Shown here: positions 16,792-26,774 of the stretch, piece after piece
How the letters are laid out: every line of letters starts with the position of its first letter
Position numbering within the stretch: position 1 is the first letter of the stretch
Source: Chryseobacterium candidae
GTDB lineage: Bacteria > Bacteroidota > Bacteroidia > Flavobacteriales > Weeksellaceae
NCBI RefSeq assembly: GCF_004916905.1
Contig: NZ_SDLV01000012.1
Coordinates: forward strand, 62,001-126,000
DNA length: 64,000 bases
Reading direction: 5' to 3'
Program-made: the position numbers and the translations under genes
Notes under the pieces: model-generated
Told to the model about the DNA's origin: nothing
Seen by the model: only the letters and a program-made list of their open reading frames with translations
Databases searched by the model: none

Positions 16792-19122
16792 ATGGACTAT
16801 TTGAAAGGACTCAACGAATCACAATATGAAGCCGTTACCTCTTTACAGGGACCTCTCATGGTACTTGCCGGAGCAGGTTCCGGGAAAACGCGTGTATTGA
16901 CCATGCGTATTGCCCATTTAATACACAACGGAATAGACCCTTTCAATATCCTGGCGCTTACCTTTACCAATAAAGCGGCACGGGAAATGAAAGAACGTAT
17001 CGCGAAGGTAGTAGGAGACAGCAATGCGAGAAGCCTTTGGATGGGAACATTTCACTCCGTTTTTGCAAGAATTCTGAGAATTGAGGCTCATTATCTCGGA
17101 TATCCTTCCAATTTTACCATCTATGATCAGCAGGATGCCCTGAATGTGATTAAAAAAGTTCTGAAGGATATGAATATCGATGCCGATCTTTATAAACCTA
17201 AAAAAGTTCAGGCAAGAATCTCAACCTATAAGAATAATCTGATTACCGTAAAAGCATATTTCAACAATCCTGAACTGATGGAAGCGGATGAAAAAGCGAA
17301 TATGAAATTCATCGGGCAGATTTATCAGAAATATGTGGATCAGTGTTTCAGAAACGGATCTATGGATTTTGATGACTTGTTGTTGAAAACCAATGAATTA
17401 TTAACCCGTTTTCCGGAGGTATTGGCGAAATATCAGGACAGATTCCGATACATCATGGTAGATGAGTACCAGGATACGAATCATTCTCAGTATCTTATTG
17501 TAAAAGCATTGGCTTCAAAATTTGAGAATATCTGTGTGGTAGGAGATGATGCACAGTCTATCTATTCTTTCCGTGGGGCAAATATCTACAATATCTTAAA
17601 CTTTAAAAAAGATTATCCGGATGCTATAACGGTATCTCTGGAGCAGAATTACCGTTCCACACAAAATATTGTAAATGCAGCGAATGTTGTTATTGCTAAA
17701 AACCTTCAGCAGTTTAAGAAAAATGTATTCAGTGATAATGAAGAGGGGGACAAGATCAAAATTTACCGTTCTCTTTCTGATGCTGATGAAGCGAACTTTG
17801 TGGCAGGAAATATCTGGGAACTTCGTAACCGCGATCAGAGGAAATACAGTGATTTTGCCATTTTATACAGAACCAACTCTCAAACACGTGCTTTTGAAGA
17901 CGCCCTGAGACGTAAAAATATTCCGTACAAAGTATATGGAGGTCTTTCTTTCTATCAAAGAAAAGAAGTAAAAGACCTTATTGGATACCTTCGTCTTCTG
18001 ATCAATGAAAATGATTCGGAAGCATTGATGAGGATTATCAATTATCCGGCAAGAGGAATTGGAGAAACAACACAGAATAAACTGATCGTTTTTGCGGATG
18101 CCCACAATATTGCGGTTTCAAAAGTATTGGAAAATCTTCCGATGTATGCACCGCAGCTAGGTCTGAACAATGGAGTTTTAAACAAACTGAACGATTTCTG
18201 GTCCATGATCAAAGCTTTTCAGGTATTGCTGAAAACAGAAACAGCTTACAGTGTGGCTATGGAAGTAGCAAAGCGAAGCGGATTAATCAAGTTTTTAAAA
18301 GATGACCAGACTCCTGAAGGGATTTCCAGAGTAGAAAACGTTCAGGAATTGATGAACTCCATGCAGGGGTTCATTGAAGAGCAGATGCAGCTTGAAGACG
18401 GAGATCCGAGTCTTTCCAACTTCCTGGAAAATATTGCCCTTTCTGCAGATACTCAGGATAAAGAGTTGGAAGATGATATGGTTTCTCTGATGACCATTCA
18501 CCTTTCAAAAGGATTGGAATTCCCCGTGGTTCACCTGGTAGGGCTTGAAGAAAACCTTTTCCCAAGCTTTATGAGTTCAGCCACCAGAGAAGATCTGGAA
18601 GAAGAGAGAAGATTATTCTATGTAGCATTAACAAGAGCCGAAAAACAGGCTTTCTTCTCCTATGCTGTTTCACGTTTTCAATGGGGAAAAATTACGGATG
18701 CTGAGCCTTCAAGATTTTTAAGTGAAATAGATGATGAATATATTGAATTCCTTAATCCTGCTTTGGAAAAAAGATTTATCAATAATTCAGGAGTGAAATC
18801 CAATATCTTTGATGAACATCCTTCTGAAATAAAATCTTTCAAAAAGGTTGAAAAGAAGACCATTGACAGAGGTGATACTTCCAAACCTGCTCCTGAAGTA
18901 AGAAAACTGAAACCTGTAAGCACTGCTAAAATTATCAATCCAAGCGGAGCTTCTTCTCAGGATATTGAAGTAGGTGATAAAGTGAGACACGACCGTTTCG
19001 GAATAGGAGAGGTGACTTTCCTGGATGGAACAGATCCTCAGAATATCAAAGCAAAAGTAGTTTTCATGCATGAAGGAGAGAAAAACCTGATTCTAAAATA
19101 TGCTAAACTGACTAAGATTTAA
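16792..19122 (+). CDS. pcrA: UvrD/PcrA-type ATP-dependent DNA helicase
   Basis: A 776-residue superfamily 1A 3'-5' DNA helicase, used in nucleotide excision repair, mismatch repair and clearing of RecA or stalled polymerases. Motifs appear in order: Q-motif region LNESQYEAV, Walker A AGAGSGKT (26-33), TFTNKAAREMKER (motif Ia), VDEYQDTN (Walker B), GDDAQSIYSFRGA (motif III), QNYRS (motif IV), SLMTIHLSKGLEFPVV (motif V) and VALTRAEK (motif VI). The C-terminal 60 residues (GDKVRHDRFGIGEV) form the tudor-like PcrA tail that contacts RNA polymerase. The gene is monocistronic with its own promoter and terminator. The PcrA versus UvrD name is a convention. Confidence 0.96.
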   Translation: MDYLKGLNESQYEAVTSLQGPLMVLAGAGSGKTRVLTMRIAHLIHNGIDPFNILALTFTNKAAREMKERIAKVVGDSNARSLWMGTFHSVFARILRIEAHYLGYPSNFTIYDQQDALNVIKKVLKDMNIDADLYKPKKVQARISTYKNNLITVKAYFNNPELMEADEKANMKFIGQIYQKYVDQCFRNGSMDFDDLLLKTNELLTRFPEVLAKYQDRFRYIMVDEYQDTNHSQYLIVKALASKFENICVVGDDAQSIYSFRGANIYNILNFKKDYPDAITVSLEQNYRSTQNIVNAANVVIAKNLQQFKKNVFSDNEEGDKIKIYRSLSDADEANFVAGNIWELRNRDQRKYSDFAILYRTNSQTRAFEDALRRKNIPYKVYGGLSFYQRKEVKDLIGYLRLLINENDSEALMRIINYPARGIGETTQNKLIVFADAHNIAVSKVLENLPMYAPQLGLNNGVLNKLNDFWSMIKAFQVLLKTETAYSVAMEVAKRSGLIKFLKDDQTPEGISRVENVQELMNSMQGFIEEQMQLEDGDPSLSNFLENIALSADTQDKELEDDMVSLMTIHLSKGLEFPVVHLVGLEENLFPSFMSSATREDLEEERRLFYVALTRAEKQAFFSYAVSRFQWGKITDAEPSRFLSEIDDEYIEFLNPALEKRFINNSGVKSNIFDEHPSEIKSFKKVEKKTIDRGDTSKPAPEVRKLKPVSTAKIINPSGASSQDIEVGDKVRHDRFGIGEVTFLDGTDPQNIKAKVVFMHEGEKNLILKYAKLTKI

Positions 19123-19144
19123 TTTCAAAATAAAAATATAAAAG

Positions 19145-19177
19145 AAACGGATTCAATTTTTGGATCCGTTTTTTTAT
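19145..19177 (+). terminator. Terminator after the helicase gene
   Basis: AAACGGAT (19145-19152) pairs with ATCCGTTT (19164-19171) and continues into a run of T. Confidence 0.85.
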
Positions 19178-19464
19178 TTGAACGCGAAGCTCGCAATTTG
19201 ATTATCTAGATCTACTATTTTCGATCGCGAAGGCGTTGCACTTAGCAAAGACAAATCCTCTGCTGAACGAAGTGCCGTTGCAACCGGAAGAATAATCAAT
19301 AAGCAGTTTATTTCTTCGCGTGCATAGCGTTTTCACTATTTGTTTTGAAGTTAACCTTTTATAAAACAATGTTTTGTATGTGTGTTACCTTAATTTATCA
19401 TAACTTTAAATGAGGGATAGAAAGAAACGATAACTGTTTTTTACAAAAACAAAGTCTATTGGTT
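19178..19464. other. Non-coding spacer with an imperfect hairpin
   Basis: About 290 bases without a plausible gene. It contains a more GC-rich patch (19181-19325) with several short related words (GCGAAGCTCGCAA, GCGAAGGCGTTGC). An imperfect hairpin is present: GCACTT-AGCA (19238-19247) with TGCT (19261-19264) and AAGTGC (19270-19275). It looks like a degraded intergenic repeat; I cannot assign a function. Confidence 0.4.
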
Positions 19465-19494
19465 TTGTAGACTAATAAATATATTTTACATTTG
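19465..19494 (+). promoter_or_regulatory. Promoter of the TonB-dependent receptor gene (TTG-N19-TACATTTG)
   Basis: TTG (19465-19467, within TTTTG) and TACATTTG (19487-19494) are exactly 19 bases apart, a textbook Bacteroidota promoter, 40 bases before the ATG. Confidence 0.8.
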
Positions 19495-19534
19495 CACCTT
19501 GTAAAAAACATAAATGTTAATCAAATTCTAACCT

Positions 19535-22312
19535 ATGATAAATAAGAAAACTATTCTTTCGGCCTCTGTTTTATTTTTTCTCGGCGTGTTTACTTACGGA
19601 CAGGAAAAAGACAGCATAAAAGCACATAAAGACACCATAAAGACCAATAATGTAGAAGAAGTGGTAGTATTGGGTTCAAGAGCCGGTGCAAGATCTAAAA
19701 CAGACAGCCCGGTTCCCGTAGATGTATTCAATGTAAAAGAATCTTCAATTATCCTTCCACAAACCAATATCGGACAAATTCTGAATGCGGTTGCTCCTTC
19801 ATTTACTTCTACAATTCAAACGAATTCAGATGGAACAGATCACCTGGATCCTGCACAGTTAAGAGGTTTGGGACCAGATCAGGTTTTGGTTTTGGTAAAT
19901 GGAAAAAGAAGGCATACTTCAGCATTGGTGAATGTAAACGGAACACCAGGAAGAGGAACTGTTGGTACAGATTTGAATGCTATTCCTTCTTTTGCTTTAA
20001 ACAGAATTGAAGTATTAAGAGACGGAGCTGCTGCACAATACGGCTCTGATGCCATTGCCGGCGTGATCAATCTTGATCTGAAAAGAGATACAGGAAAACT
20101 TGCAGGACAGATCAGCTATGGTGGAAACCTTACCCCAGCGGCTAATGACCATACCGGGGATTTTGACGGACAGAATATTCAGCTGGATTTAAACTATGGG
20201 AATAAAATCGGTACTAAAGGTGGTTTCTTTAATATTACCTGGTCTTCACAATTCAGAAATCCAACGTACAGAGCAGGTACTGAAAGTGGAAAAATCTACA
20301 ACGCTTATAATGCGATTGAACAACGTGCCTTGAATGACGGAGTCAATCTTTCTTCTCTTTTTACCAATATAAATAATACTCCCAATTCACAGCAGATTAT
20401 TGATTATGTACATCAGTATGCTCAGGGAGTAAACTATTTTAGTGCAACTCAGCTCTCTGATATACAAAATGCAAATACATTCAAAGACATTACAGATGCC
20501 TCAGGGAATGTTCTTCAGAAAGGACTTTGGTCTTTACTGAGTGCTGATGTGACAGATCAGGAACTGGCTTACAGAGGACAGGGCAGAAAGGATTTTAATA
20601 TGCAGGTAGGACAATCTAAACTGAATAATCACCAGCTTTTTGTGAATGCAGAAATCCCTGTAAGTGACAACTGGAAAGTATATACTTTTGGAGGATACAG
20701 TTTAAGACATGGAACTTCCGGAGGATTTTACAGAAGACCTAGAGAAAGCAGAACTTTTACAGGATTGTATCCTAACGGTTATCTTCCACAGATCGGAACA
20801 GATATTCAGGATATTTCATTAGCAGCGGGAATCAAAGGAAACTGGGAAGGATGGAATATTGATTTCAGTAATACGTACGGACAGAATTCATTTACCTATA
20901 ATATTCAGAATACAGGAAATACCTCAATGCGTTTTGCTTCACCAAGAGAGTTTAATGCAGGAGGGCTGAGATTTTCTCAAAATACGATCAATTTAGATTT
21001 CTCTAAAAAATATGATGTGTGGGAAGGAATCAATGTAGCATTTGGAGCAGAGCACCGTTATGAGAATTTTAAAATTACTCAGGGGGAAGAAGCTTCATAT
21101 GCAACCTATGATGTTTCAGGAAACGTATGGAACGGAAATTCTGTGAGACCTACAGATTTCTTCGGAGCATTACTTCCGGGAGGATCGCAGGTATTCAACG
21201 GATTTAAACCAGGAAATGCCGTGGATAAAAACAGACAGTCGGTAGCTGCCTATGCAGATATTGAATTTAACTTTACCAACTGGTTATTGGTAGATGCTGC
21301 AGCGAGATATGAAAACTATTCAGATTTTGGTTCTACATTCAATTATAAGTTGGCTTCAAGAATCAAGGTAGCACCTGATTTCAATGTGAGATTTGCAGGT
21401 TCTACAGGATTCAGAGCACCATCTATCCACCAGATTTATTATAATGTAACCTCTACATTGTTTACCAATAATCAACTTTTGGAAGTAGGAACTTTCAGCA
21501 ATGATTCTCAGCTGGCAGGATTGCTGGATATGCCAAAACTGAAACAGGAAACTTCCAAATCAGCAAGTGTAGGATTTACTTACAGAATTCCTTCGGCAGG
21601 ACTTAGTTTTACTGCAGACGGATATTTCACGAGAATTGATAACCGTATCATCCTTACTGACCAGTTCTTAAGAGCAAGTGTTCCTCAGAAAGCTCAGGAG
21701 GCTTATGATCAGTTGGGAATCAATGCTGCCCAGTTCTTTACCAATGCCATTGATACAGAAACAAAAGGAGTAGATGTAGTGATTTCACATCATGCAAGAT
21801 TCTCAGGATTTAAACTGGATAATAACTTTGCCATTAACCTTAATAAAACAAAACAGGTTGGTGATATCCATTCTGCAGGGCTTTTACAGTCGCCACAATT
21901 GGAAAAAGTTTATTTCTCTGAAAAATCGAGAGTATATCTTGAAGAAGCTGTACCAAGAGTGAAAGCCAGTCTTTCGCACACACTTTCATGGAAGAATGCA
22001 AGCTTGTATCTGAGAAATACCTACTTCGGAAAAGTGACAGGTGCTGATATTATTGATGTGAACGGAGACGGAATTATTGATTTTAATGAACATCAGCAAA
22101 TCGGAGATAAGATCATTACCGATCTATCTGCGGCCTATCAGTTTACCAAAAATGTAGGACTGACTTTAGGGGTAAACAATTTGTTTGATATCTATCCAAC
22201 AAAAAACCTTACCGCTTCTACCAATAACGACCAGTTCATCTATTCACGTTCCACTTCACAGTTTGGACAGAACGGAAGATATGTTTTTGCAAGATTGAAT
22301 TTCAATTTTTAA
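19535..22312 (+). CDS. TonB-dependent outer membrane receptor
   Basis: A 925-residue TonB-dependent receptor: signal peptide (ending TYGQ, residue 22), a TonB-box-like VEEVVVLG, a plug domain (about 50-170, with LRGLGPDQVLVLVNGKRRH and the conserved EVLRDGAAAQYGSDAIAGVINL) and a 22-strand barrel to a C-terminal aromatic strand (ARLNFNF). There is no N-terminal carboxypeptidase-like domain and no SusD partner, so it is not a SusC-type glycan importer. The substrate is unknown. It stands alone with its own strong promoter and terminator. Confidence 0.95.
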   Translation: MINKKTILSASVLFFLGVFTYGQEKDSIKAHKDTIKTNNVEEVVVLGSRAGARSKTDSPVPVDVFNVKESSIILPQTNIGQILNAVAPSFTSTIQTNSDGTDHLDPAQLRGLGPDQVLVLVNGKRRHTSALVNVNGTPGRGTVGTDLNAIPSFALNRIEVLRDGAAAQYGSDAIAGVINLDLKRDTGKLAGQISYGGNLTPAANDHTGDFDGQNIQLDLNYGNKIGTKGGFFNITWSSQFRNPTYRAGTESGKIYNAYNAIEQRALNDGVNLSSLFTNINNTPNSQQIIDYVHQYAQGVNYFSATQLSDIQNANTFKDITDASGNVLQKGLWSLLSADVTDQELAYRGQGRKDFNMQVGQSKLNNHQLFVNAEIPVSDNWKVYTFGGYSLRHGTSGGFYRRPRESRTFTGLYPNGYLPQIGTDIQDISLAAGIKGNWEGWNIDFSNTYGQNSFTYNIQNTGNTSMRFASPREFNAGGLRFSQNTINLDFSKKYDVWEGINVAFGAEHRYENFKITQGEEASYATYDVSGNVWNGNSVRPTDFFGALLPGGSQVFNGFKPGNAVDKNRQSVAAYADIEFNFTNWLLVDAAARYENYSDFGSTFNYKLASRIKVAPDFNVRFAGSTGFRAPSIHQIYYNVTSTLFTNNQLLEVGTFSNDSQLAGLLDMPKLKQETSKSASVGFTYRIPSAGLSFTADGYFTRIDNRIILTDQFLRASVPQKAQEAYDQLGINAAQFFTNAIDTETKGVDVVISHHARFSGFKLDNNFAINLNKTKQVGDIHSAGLLQSPQLEKVYFSEKSRVYLEEAVPRVKASLSHTLSWKNASLYLRNTYFGKVTGADIIDVNGDGIIDFNEHQQIGDKIITDLSAAYQFTKNVGLTLGVNNLFDIYPTKNLTASTNNDQFIYSRSTSQFGQNGRYVFARLNFNF

Positions 22313-22340
22313 ATACATACAAAAGATAATGCTTATAAAA

Positions 22341-22370
22341 AAACAGTTCAGAAATCCTGAACTGTTTTTT
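22341..22370 (+). terminator. Terminator after the TonB receptor gene
   Basis: AAACAGTTCAG (22341-22351) pairs with CTGAACTGTTT (22357-22367) around a 5-base loop, then T residues. Confidence 0.9.
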
Positions 22371-22524
22371 ATGAAATTTTATTTTTGAAGCCTTAAGATT
22401 CAAAAAGAGTTTAAGAGCCTTAATATGAGCTTCGCTTTAAGCTTAAAAATCAGAATGATTCCTCTTAAGTAAACTTTATTTCTTAAATCCTTCTTAATGT
22501 CTTTTCATTTATATAATTTGAATT

Positions 22525-24366
22525 TTATCTTTCTACCAATTCTTTCACTGGCTCACCATAATGGTCAATTTCTGTGGTATTGATCTGAAGAAGCTGATAC
22601 CATTTCCTGAAAGCTCCCGCAAACACAATCAGCATAAGAACCATTGCGGTTACTGCTAAAGCAGCCAGCAAGTACTGTCCTTTAGGAATATAAATGTCCT
22701 TCACCTGTATATAGCCTGCCCAGAAAGTAATTCCAGCCATAAAAACACCCGGAATAGCCGAGCATAAAGCATACTTTCCTCTGTTCATTCTTATCAGCAT
22801 CGTTGTACACACAATAAGTCCGCAGGCTGCCAACAGCTGATTACTGATTCCGAATAACGGCCAGATACTGTTTACATTTCCGGTATACACCAGATATCCC
22901 CAGGCAAAAGTGAAAAGAAGACTGCTGATAATAATTCCGGGAATCCAGTTTTTATCATTAAATTTTGGAACAACAGACCCCAGCATTTCCTGTAAAAAGA
23001 AACGTCCCACTCTTGTTCCGGCATCAATGGCAGTAAGAATAAATACCGCTTCAAACATAATGGCGAAATTATACCAGTAAGCCGTCAGCTGATCCATATA
23101 TGGGATTTTATTAAAGATATGAGCCATTCCCACCGCCAGAGATACTGCACCTCCGGTTCTGCCATAAAGATCGATACCTATTTTTTGTGAATAGTAATCA
23201 ATATCTACTCCGTGCAAAGTAGGATGCGCTGCTAAAAATGAATCATAAGCCTCTTTGGGAGTATTGATAGCAAAATAATCACCGGGCATCAGCGTACATG
23301 CAGCAATAAGTGCCATTAATGCTACAAATCCTTCTACTAGCATGGCACCATATCCTACAAAAAGGATTTCTCTTTCTTTATTCAACATTTTAGGAGTCGT
23401 TCCGGTAGCAATCACTGCATGGAATCCGGAAATGGCTCCGCAGGCAATTACAATGAAGATAAAAGGAAGTACCGGACCGCCAATAATGGGACCACCACCA
23501 TTAACAAAAGCTGTAATAGCAGGCATCTGTATCGTAGGATGAATAACAATGACTCCGATAGCCAGCATAATAATAGTTCCTATCTTTAAATAAGTAGAAA
23601 GATAATCTCTCGGAACCAAAAGAAGCCATACAGGCAATACAGAAGCAATAAAACCATAAAGAGGAATAGCAATGGAAATCGTTGTAATATCCCATGAAAA
23701 TAAACCATTCATTGTAGGGTTCTGCATCAGCGTATGGCCTCCGATAATCCCTGCTATCAAAAGAATGCCGCCTAAGATACTTGCAAACAGAACGCTGTTC
23801 TTTTTATAGCGCATGATCAGCCCCATAATAACAGCAATGGGCATGGTAATGATTACTGTAAAAAGAGACCATGAAGCTTCATGCATTGCATTGATACAAG
23901 CTAAAGATAAACCTGCCAGTGTAAGAATCAAAATGAAAAGGATGGCAAACCCTGCAACTGTACCTGTTGCCTTCCCGATTTCTTTGGAAGCAATAGTAGC
24001 TAGGCTCTGTCCTTTATGTCTTACCGATGCAAAAAGTACGATCATATCGTGTACTCCGCCTCCCAGTACGCAACCTATCAATATCCATAATGCGCCGGGA
24101 AGATAACCGAATTGTGCTGCCAGAACAGGTCCTACTAAGGGTCCTGCGGCGGCAATAGCGGCAAAATGGTGTCCGAAAAGTACATTTTTATTGGTAGCTA
24201 CATAATCTTTACCGTCTGCAAATTCTACAGCAGGTGTGGTATTTCCGTCATTGAGCCGGAGAACTTTATTCGCAATGAAGATACCATAAAAACGGTAAGC
24301 TATCGCAAAAAGAAGAACAGATACAAAGATGAGAGTAAGAGCGTTGATATTGTTTAAAGATTCCAT
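22525..24366 (-). CDS. cstA: Carbon starvation protein A family transporter
   Basis: A 613-residue multi-pass inner-membrane protein of the CstA family, peptide or pyruvate transporters induced on carbon limitation. The family N-terminal pattern is clear: AYRFYGIFIANKVL, then TPAVEFADGKDYVATNKNVLFGHHFAAIAAAGPLVGP split across the first and second helices, and later GCVLGGGVHDMI. Some 16 hydrophobic segments are visible. It is shorter than E. coli CstA (701) at the C-terminus. It follows the esterase operon on the same strand after a 195-base AT-rich gap, so it may have its own promoter. Confidence 0.94.
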   Translation of the reverse strand: MESLNNINALTLIFVSVLLFAIAYRFYGIFIANKVLRLNDGNTTPAVEFADGKDYVATNKNVLFGHHFAAIAAAGPLVGPVLAAQFGYLPGALWILIGCVLGGGVHDMIVLFASVRHKGQSLATIASKEIGKATGTVAGFAILFILILTLAGLSLACINAMHEASWSLFTVIITMPIAVIMGLIMRYKKNSVLFASILGGILLIAGIIGGHTLMQNPTMNGLFSWDITTISIAIPLYGFIASVLPVWLLLVPRDYLSTYLKIGTIIMLAIGVIVIHPTIQMPAITAFVNGGGPIIGGPVLPFIFIVIACGAISGFHAVIATGTTPKMLNKEREILFVGYGAMLVEGFVALMALIAACTLMPGDYFAINTPKEAYDSFLAAHPTLHGVDIDYYSQKIGIDLYGRTGGAVSLAVGMAHIFNKIPYMDQLTAYWYNFAIMFEAVFILTAIDAGTRVGRFFLQEMLGSVVPKFNDKNWIPGIIISSLLFTFAWGYLVYTGNVNSIWPLFGISNQLLAACGLIVCTTMLIRMNRGKYALCSAIPGVFMAGITFWAGYIQVKDIYIPKGQYLLAALAVTAMVLMLIVFAGAFRKWYQLLQINTTEIDHYGEPVKELVER

Positions 24367-24561
24367 ATCACTTATTTTTGTTGATGAAAAATTAAATTAT
24401 TGGTGTTTTTGTTGTTAATAATTTAAACAATAGCCAAGGTAATTAATTCTTAATGAAAAATATCAATATGTATATCAATCTAGCAAATTTGTATTTGTTC
24501 TGTATATTATTAATTTGATTTACAGGTTTTTTAATTATATTATCGTCTGTAGATGTATATC

Positions 24562-25596
24562 TTATTTCTTTTGTGAAAGAACAAAATCAACCATCTGATC
24601 GGTAAGTTGATCCAGATAAGTTTTATCCGTAGTACCAAAGCCGTGTACTCCGCCATCAACGATGATCAGAGAGCTCTGTATTTTGGCTTTGTTTAATTTT
24701 CTGTGAAGTTTTCTAGACTGGCTTAAAGGAACTATTTTGTCATTATTTCCCTGAACAATTAAAGTAGGTACTCCCTCTGAAACAAAATAAACGGGAGATA
24801 TTGTTTTAAGGTAATCAATAGCTCTGTCCTGGTCTTTTCTGATATCATATCCGGAAATTCCTTTCACCAGATTTTCCTGTAAACCGACAATTTTTTTGGA
24901 CATTAAACCGATCAATCCCACCGGAATTGTTCCTAATCTTGTATGAAAAAGCTTGTTAAGATCTGCCGGCCCGTAATGATCTATCACATAATTTACTTTG
25001 GCAGAATAAGACGAAAGTTCCGGATTACCCAGATAAGTATTGTCTGGTGTGTAAGCTGCCATCATGGAAAGATGAGCTCCGGCTGAAGCCCCGAAAAGCC
25101 CTATATTGTTTGTGTCTAGGTTGTATTTTTCAGCATTCTTTCTGACCCATCGTACAGCATCTTTGGTGTCTTCCAAAGGCAAAGGAAAATGAATGCTGTC
25201 ACTTAAAAGCGTATAATTGATACTGATGACTGCATATTTTTTGTCTATCAGTTTTTTTACAGTCGTTTCAAGATAATTATCGGCATTAACCACTTTGTCA
25301 CCTTCTACCCATCCGCCTCCGTGAATGTAGATCAATACCGGAAGCTTTTCAGCGCTGGTGTTCTTAGGAGTATAGAGATCAAGAGCCAGAGGTTGGCCTT
25401 TTCTGCTGGTTTTGTAGACGATATCTTCGGAAACTGTTGCAATTTCAGGGAGTAATGTACTTTTTACAGCAGAAGCTTTGGTTGGCCTTAGTGGTAAATC
25501 TTGTGAAAAAAATAAATTTGTAAAGCTTAAAAATAAAATAAAAAACAGGTTTGTGGAAAACCTGTATGTTGATATATTGTTGATTTGTGATTTCAT
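24562..25596 (-). CDS. Secreted alpha/beta hydrolase (esterase/lipase type)
   Basis: A 344-residue alpha/beta hydrolase with an N-terminal hydrophobic signal region (LFFILFLSFTNLFFSQ). It carries the oxyanion segment HGGGWVEGD, the nucleophile elbow GASAGAH (Ser), an acidic residue in VQGNNDKIVPLSQS and the final His in GGVHGFG, matching the hormone-sensitive-lipase-like/BD-FAE group that deacylates small esters or acetylated sugars. The natural substrate is unknown. It is 19 bases behind the DUF3037 gene, as the last member of a minus-strand run. Confidence 0.88.
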   Translation of the reverse strand: MKSQINNISTYRFSTNLFFILFLSFTNLFFSQDLPLRPTKASAVKSTLLPEIATVSEDIVYKTSRKGQPLALDLYTPKNTSAEKLPVLIYIHGGGWVEGDKVVNADNYLETTVKKLIDKKYAVISINYTLLSDSIHFPLPLEDTKDAVRWVRKNAEKYNLDTNNIGLFGASAGAHLSMMAAYTPDNTYLGNPELSSYSAKVNYVIDHYGPADLNKLFHTRLGTIPVGLIGLMSKKIVGLQENLVKGISGYDIRKDQDRAIDYLKTISPVYFVSEGVPTLIVQGNNDKIVPLSQSRKLHRKLNKAKIQSSLIIVDGGVHGFGTTDKTYLDQLTDQMVDFVLSQKK

Positions 25597-25615
25597 AATA
25601 AATTTTTAAGGAATA

Positions 25616-25999
25616 TTATTTTACTAACTCCTCAAAAAGCTTACCAAAAGTAGCATTAAGATCTTTTGATTTTCCCGGATGAGGTCTGGAGGTCTGCACC
25701 ACAGAACTTCTTACTGCTGTCAGCCATCGGAAACGTTCCGGAATATCCATAAAGGCAATAGGACCGCCATCTTTCTCACCATTAGCAATTTTTTTAAAAC
25801 TTTCCAGATTATGAATAATATCATCATAATCCAGTTTGCTGTGCATCAGCTTAAATTTATCCGGACACAAATAGAACTCCACTCTGATGAATTTCTCCTT
25901 CTTGGAAAACATCACCAGTCCGATATTGAAAAATTCTTCTCTTTCAACTTTAGGTACCAGGCGTATTACCGCATACTCATATATTTTATCCTCTTGCAT
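25616..25999 (-). CDS. DUF3037 domain-containing protein
   Basis: A 127-residue protein made of a DUF3037 domain: YAVIRLVPKVEREEFFNIGLVMFSK at the N-terminus is the family hallmark, with a charged C-terminal half (SKDLNATFGKLFEELV). Function unknown. Its start overlaps the end of the HipA-like kinase gene by 14 bases, so translation is probably coupled. The tight link suggests a shared task, possibly as a partner or substrate of the kinase (inference). Confidence 0.88.
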   Translation of the reverse strand: MQEDKIYEYAVIRLVPKVEREEFFNIGLVMFSKKEKFIRVEFYLCPDKFKLMHSKLDYDDIIHNLESFKKIANGEKDGGPIAFMDIPERFRWLTAVRSSVVQTSRPHPGKSKDLNATFGKLFEELVK

Positions 26000-26759
26000 T
26001 TTTCGCTTCGTTTACAAAGATTTGAGAATTTTCTAATCGGGTTTTCATAAACTGAAAATAGATCTCACGGATTTCTTCCGGTGTTTCATCCGCATCATTC
26101 CAGTGTAACCAGTCTTCAGGAATCATATTGACAATATCCCTGAAAAGCGTGTCATTCAAAACTTCATGGGCAAATTGATCAGCTTCATCAAGCATTTTTG
26201 CCTTAGGAAGAAGCACGTGGTCTTTCACATATTTGAAAGGTGTTTTGGCCGCTGTATCAAAATTCTGCCAGGAGTGGTGAAAATAGAACGAAGCACCATT
26301 ATCAATGATCCAGAGTTCTTTATGCCACATCAGCATATTGGTGTTTTTAAAAGTACGGTCAATATTGGTAATGAATGCATCCAGCCATACAATTTTGGAA
26401 GCCAGAAGCGGATCTACACTGACTCCCGGATCATACGTAATAGAGCCGGACAGATAATGTAGCCCAAGATTCAGACCTTCAGAAAACTTCAGAAGATCCT
26501 GTATTTCCTCATCAGCTTCCGTTCTTCCGAAATCAGCATCAAGATTAACGAAAACAAGTTCAGGAATTTTAAGTCCCAAAGCTTCGGTAATTTTACCGCC
26601 CAACAGTTCGGAAATCAGCATTTTTACCCCATGGCCTGCACCACGGAATTTTAATACATATTTGAAATCATCATCAGCTTCTGCCAGAGCCGGAAGAGAT
26701 CCTCCTTCTCTTAGTGGCAGAATGTAACGCATCACGGTTACAGTTCTTAAATTCTGCAT
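25986..26759 (-). CDS. HipA-like kinase domain protein
   Basis: A 257-residue single-domain kinase of the HipA-like group (the stand-alone form seen with DUF3037, not the HipA toxin of HipBA modules). Visible features are an ATP-binding Lys (KYVLKFRGAGHG, Lys37), the catalytic loop DAFITNIDRTFKNTN (Asp134 with Asn140 or Asn141) and a DFG-like DNGASF (Asp153). No HipB-type antitoxin is adjacent. It is followed by an overlapping DUF3037 gene and preceded 15 bases upstream by a secreted T9SS protein. Whether it phosphorylates proteins or another substrate is unknown. Confidence 0.88.
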   Translation of the reverse strand: MQNLRTVTVMRYILPLREGGSLPALAEADDDFKYVLKFRGAGHGVKMLISELLGGKITEALGLKIPELVFVNLDADFGRTEADEEIQDLLKFSEGLNLGLHYLSGSITYDPGVSVDPLLASKIVWLDAFITNIDRTFKNTNMLMWHKELWIIDNGASFYFHHSWQNFDTAAKTPFKYVKDHVLLPKAKMLDEADQFAHEVLNDTLFRDIVNMIPEDWLHWNDADETPEEIREIYFQFMKTRLENSQIFVNEAKNARG

Positions 26760-26774
26760 ACAGCAAAAATAAGC

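Noticed and set aside
19178..19464. GC-richer patch considered as a tRNA or structured RNA
   Set aside because: No cloverleaf or T-loop consensus can be formed and the hairpin is imperfect.
25986..26759. HipA-like kinase considered as a HipBA toxin-antitoxin module
   Set aside because: There is no HipB-type helix-turn-helix gene next to it, and the protein is the shorter stand-alone form linked to DUF3037.
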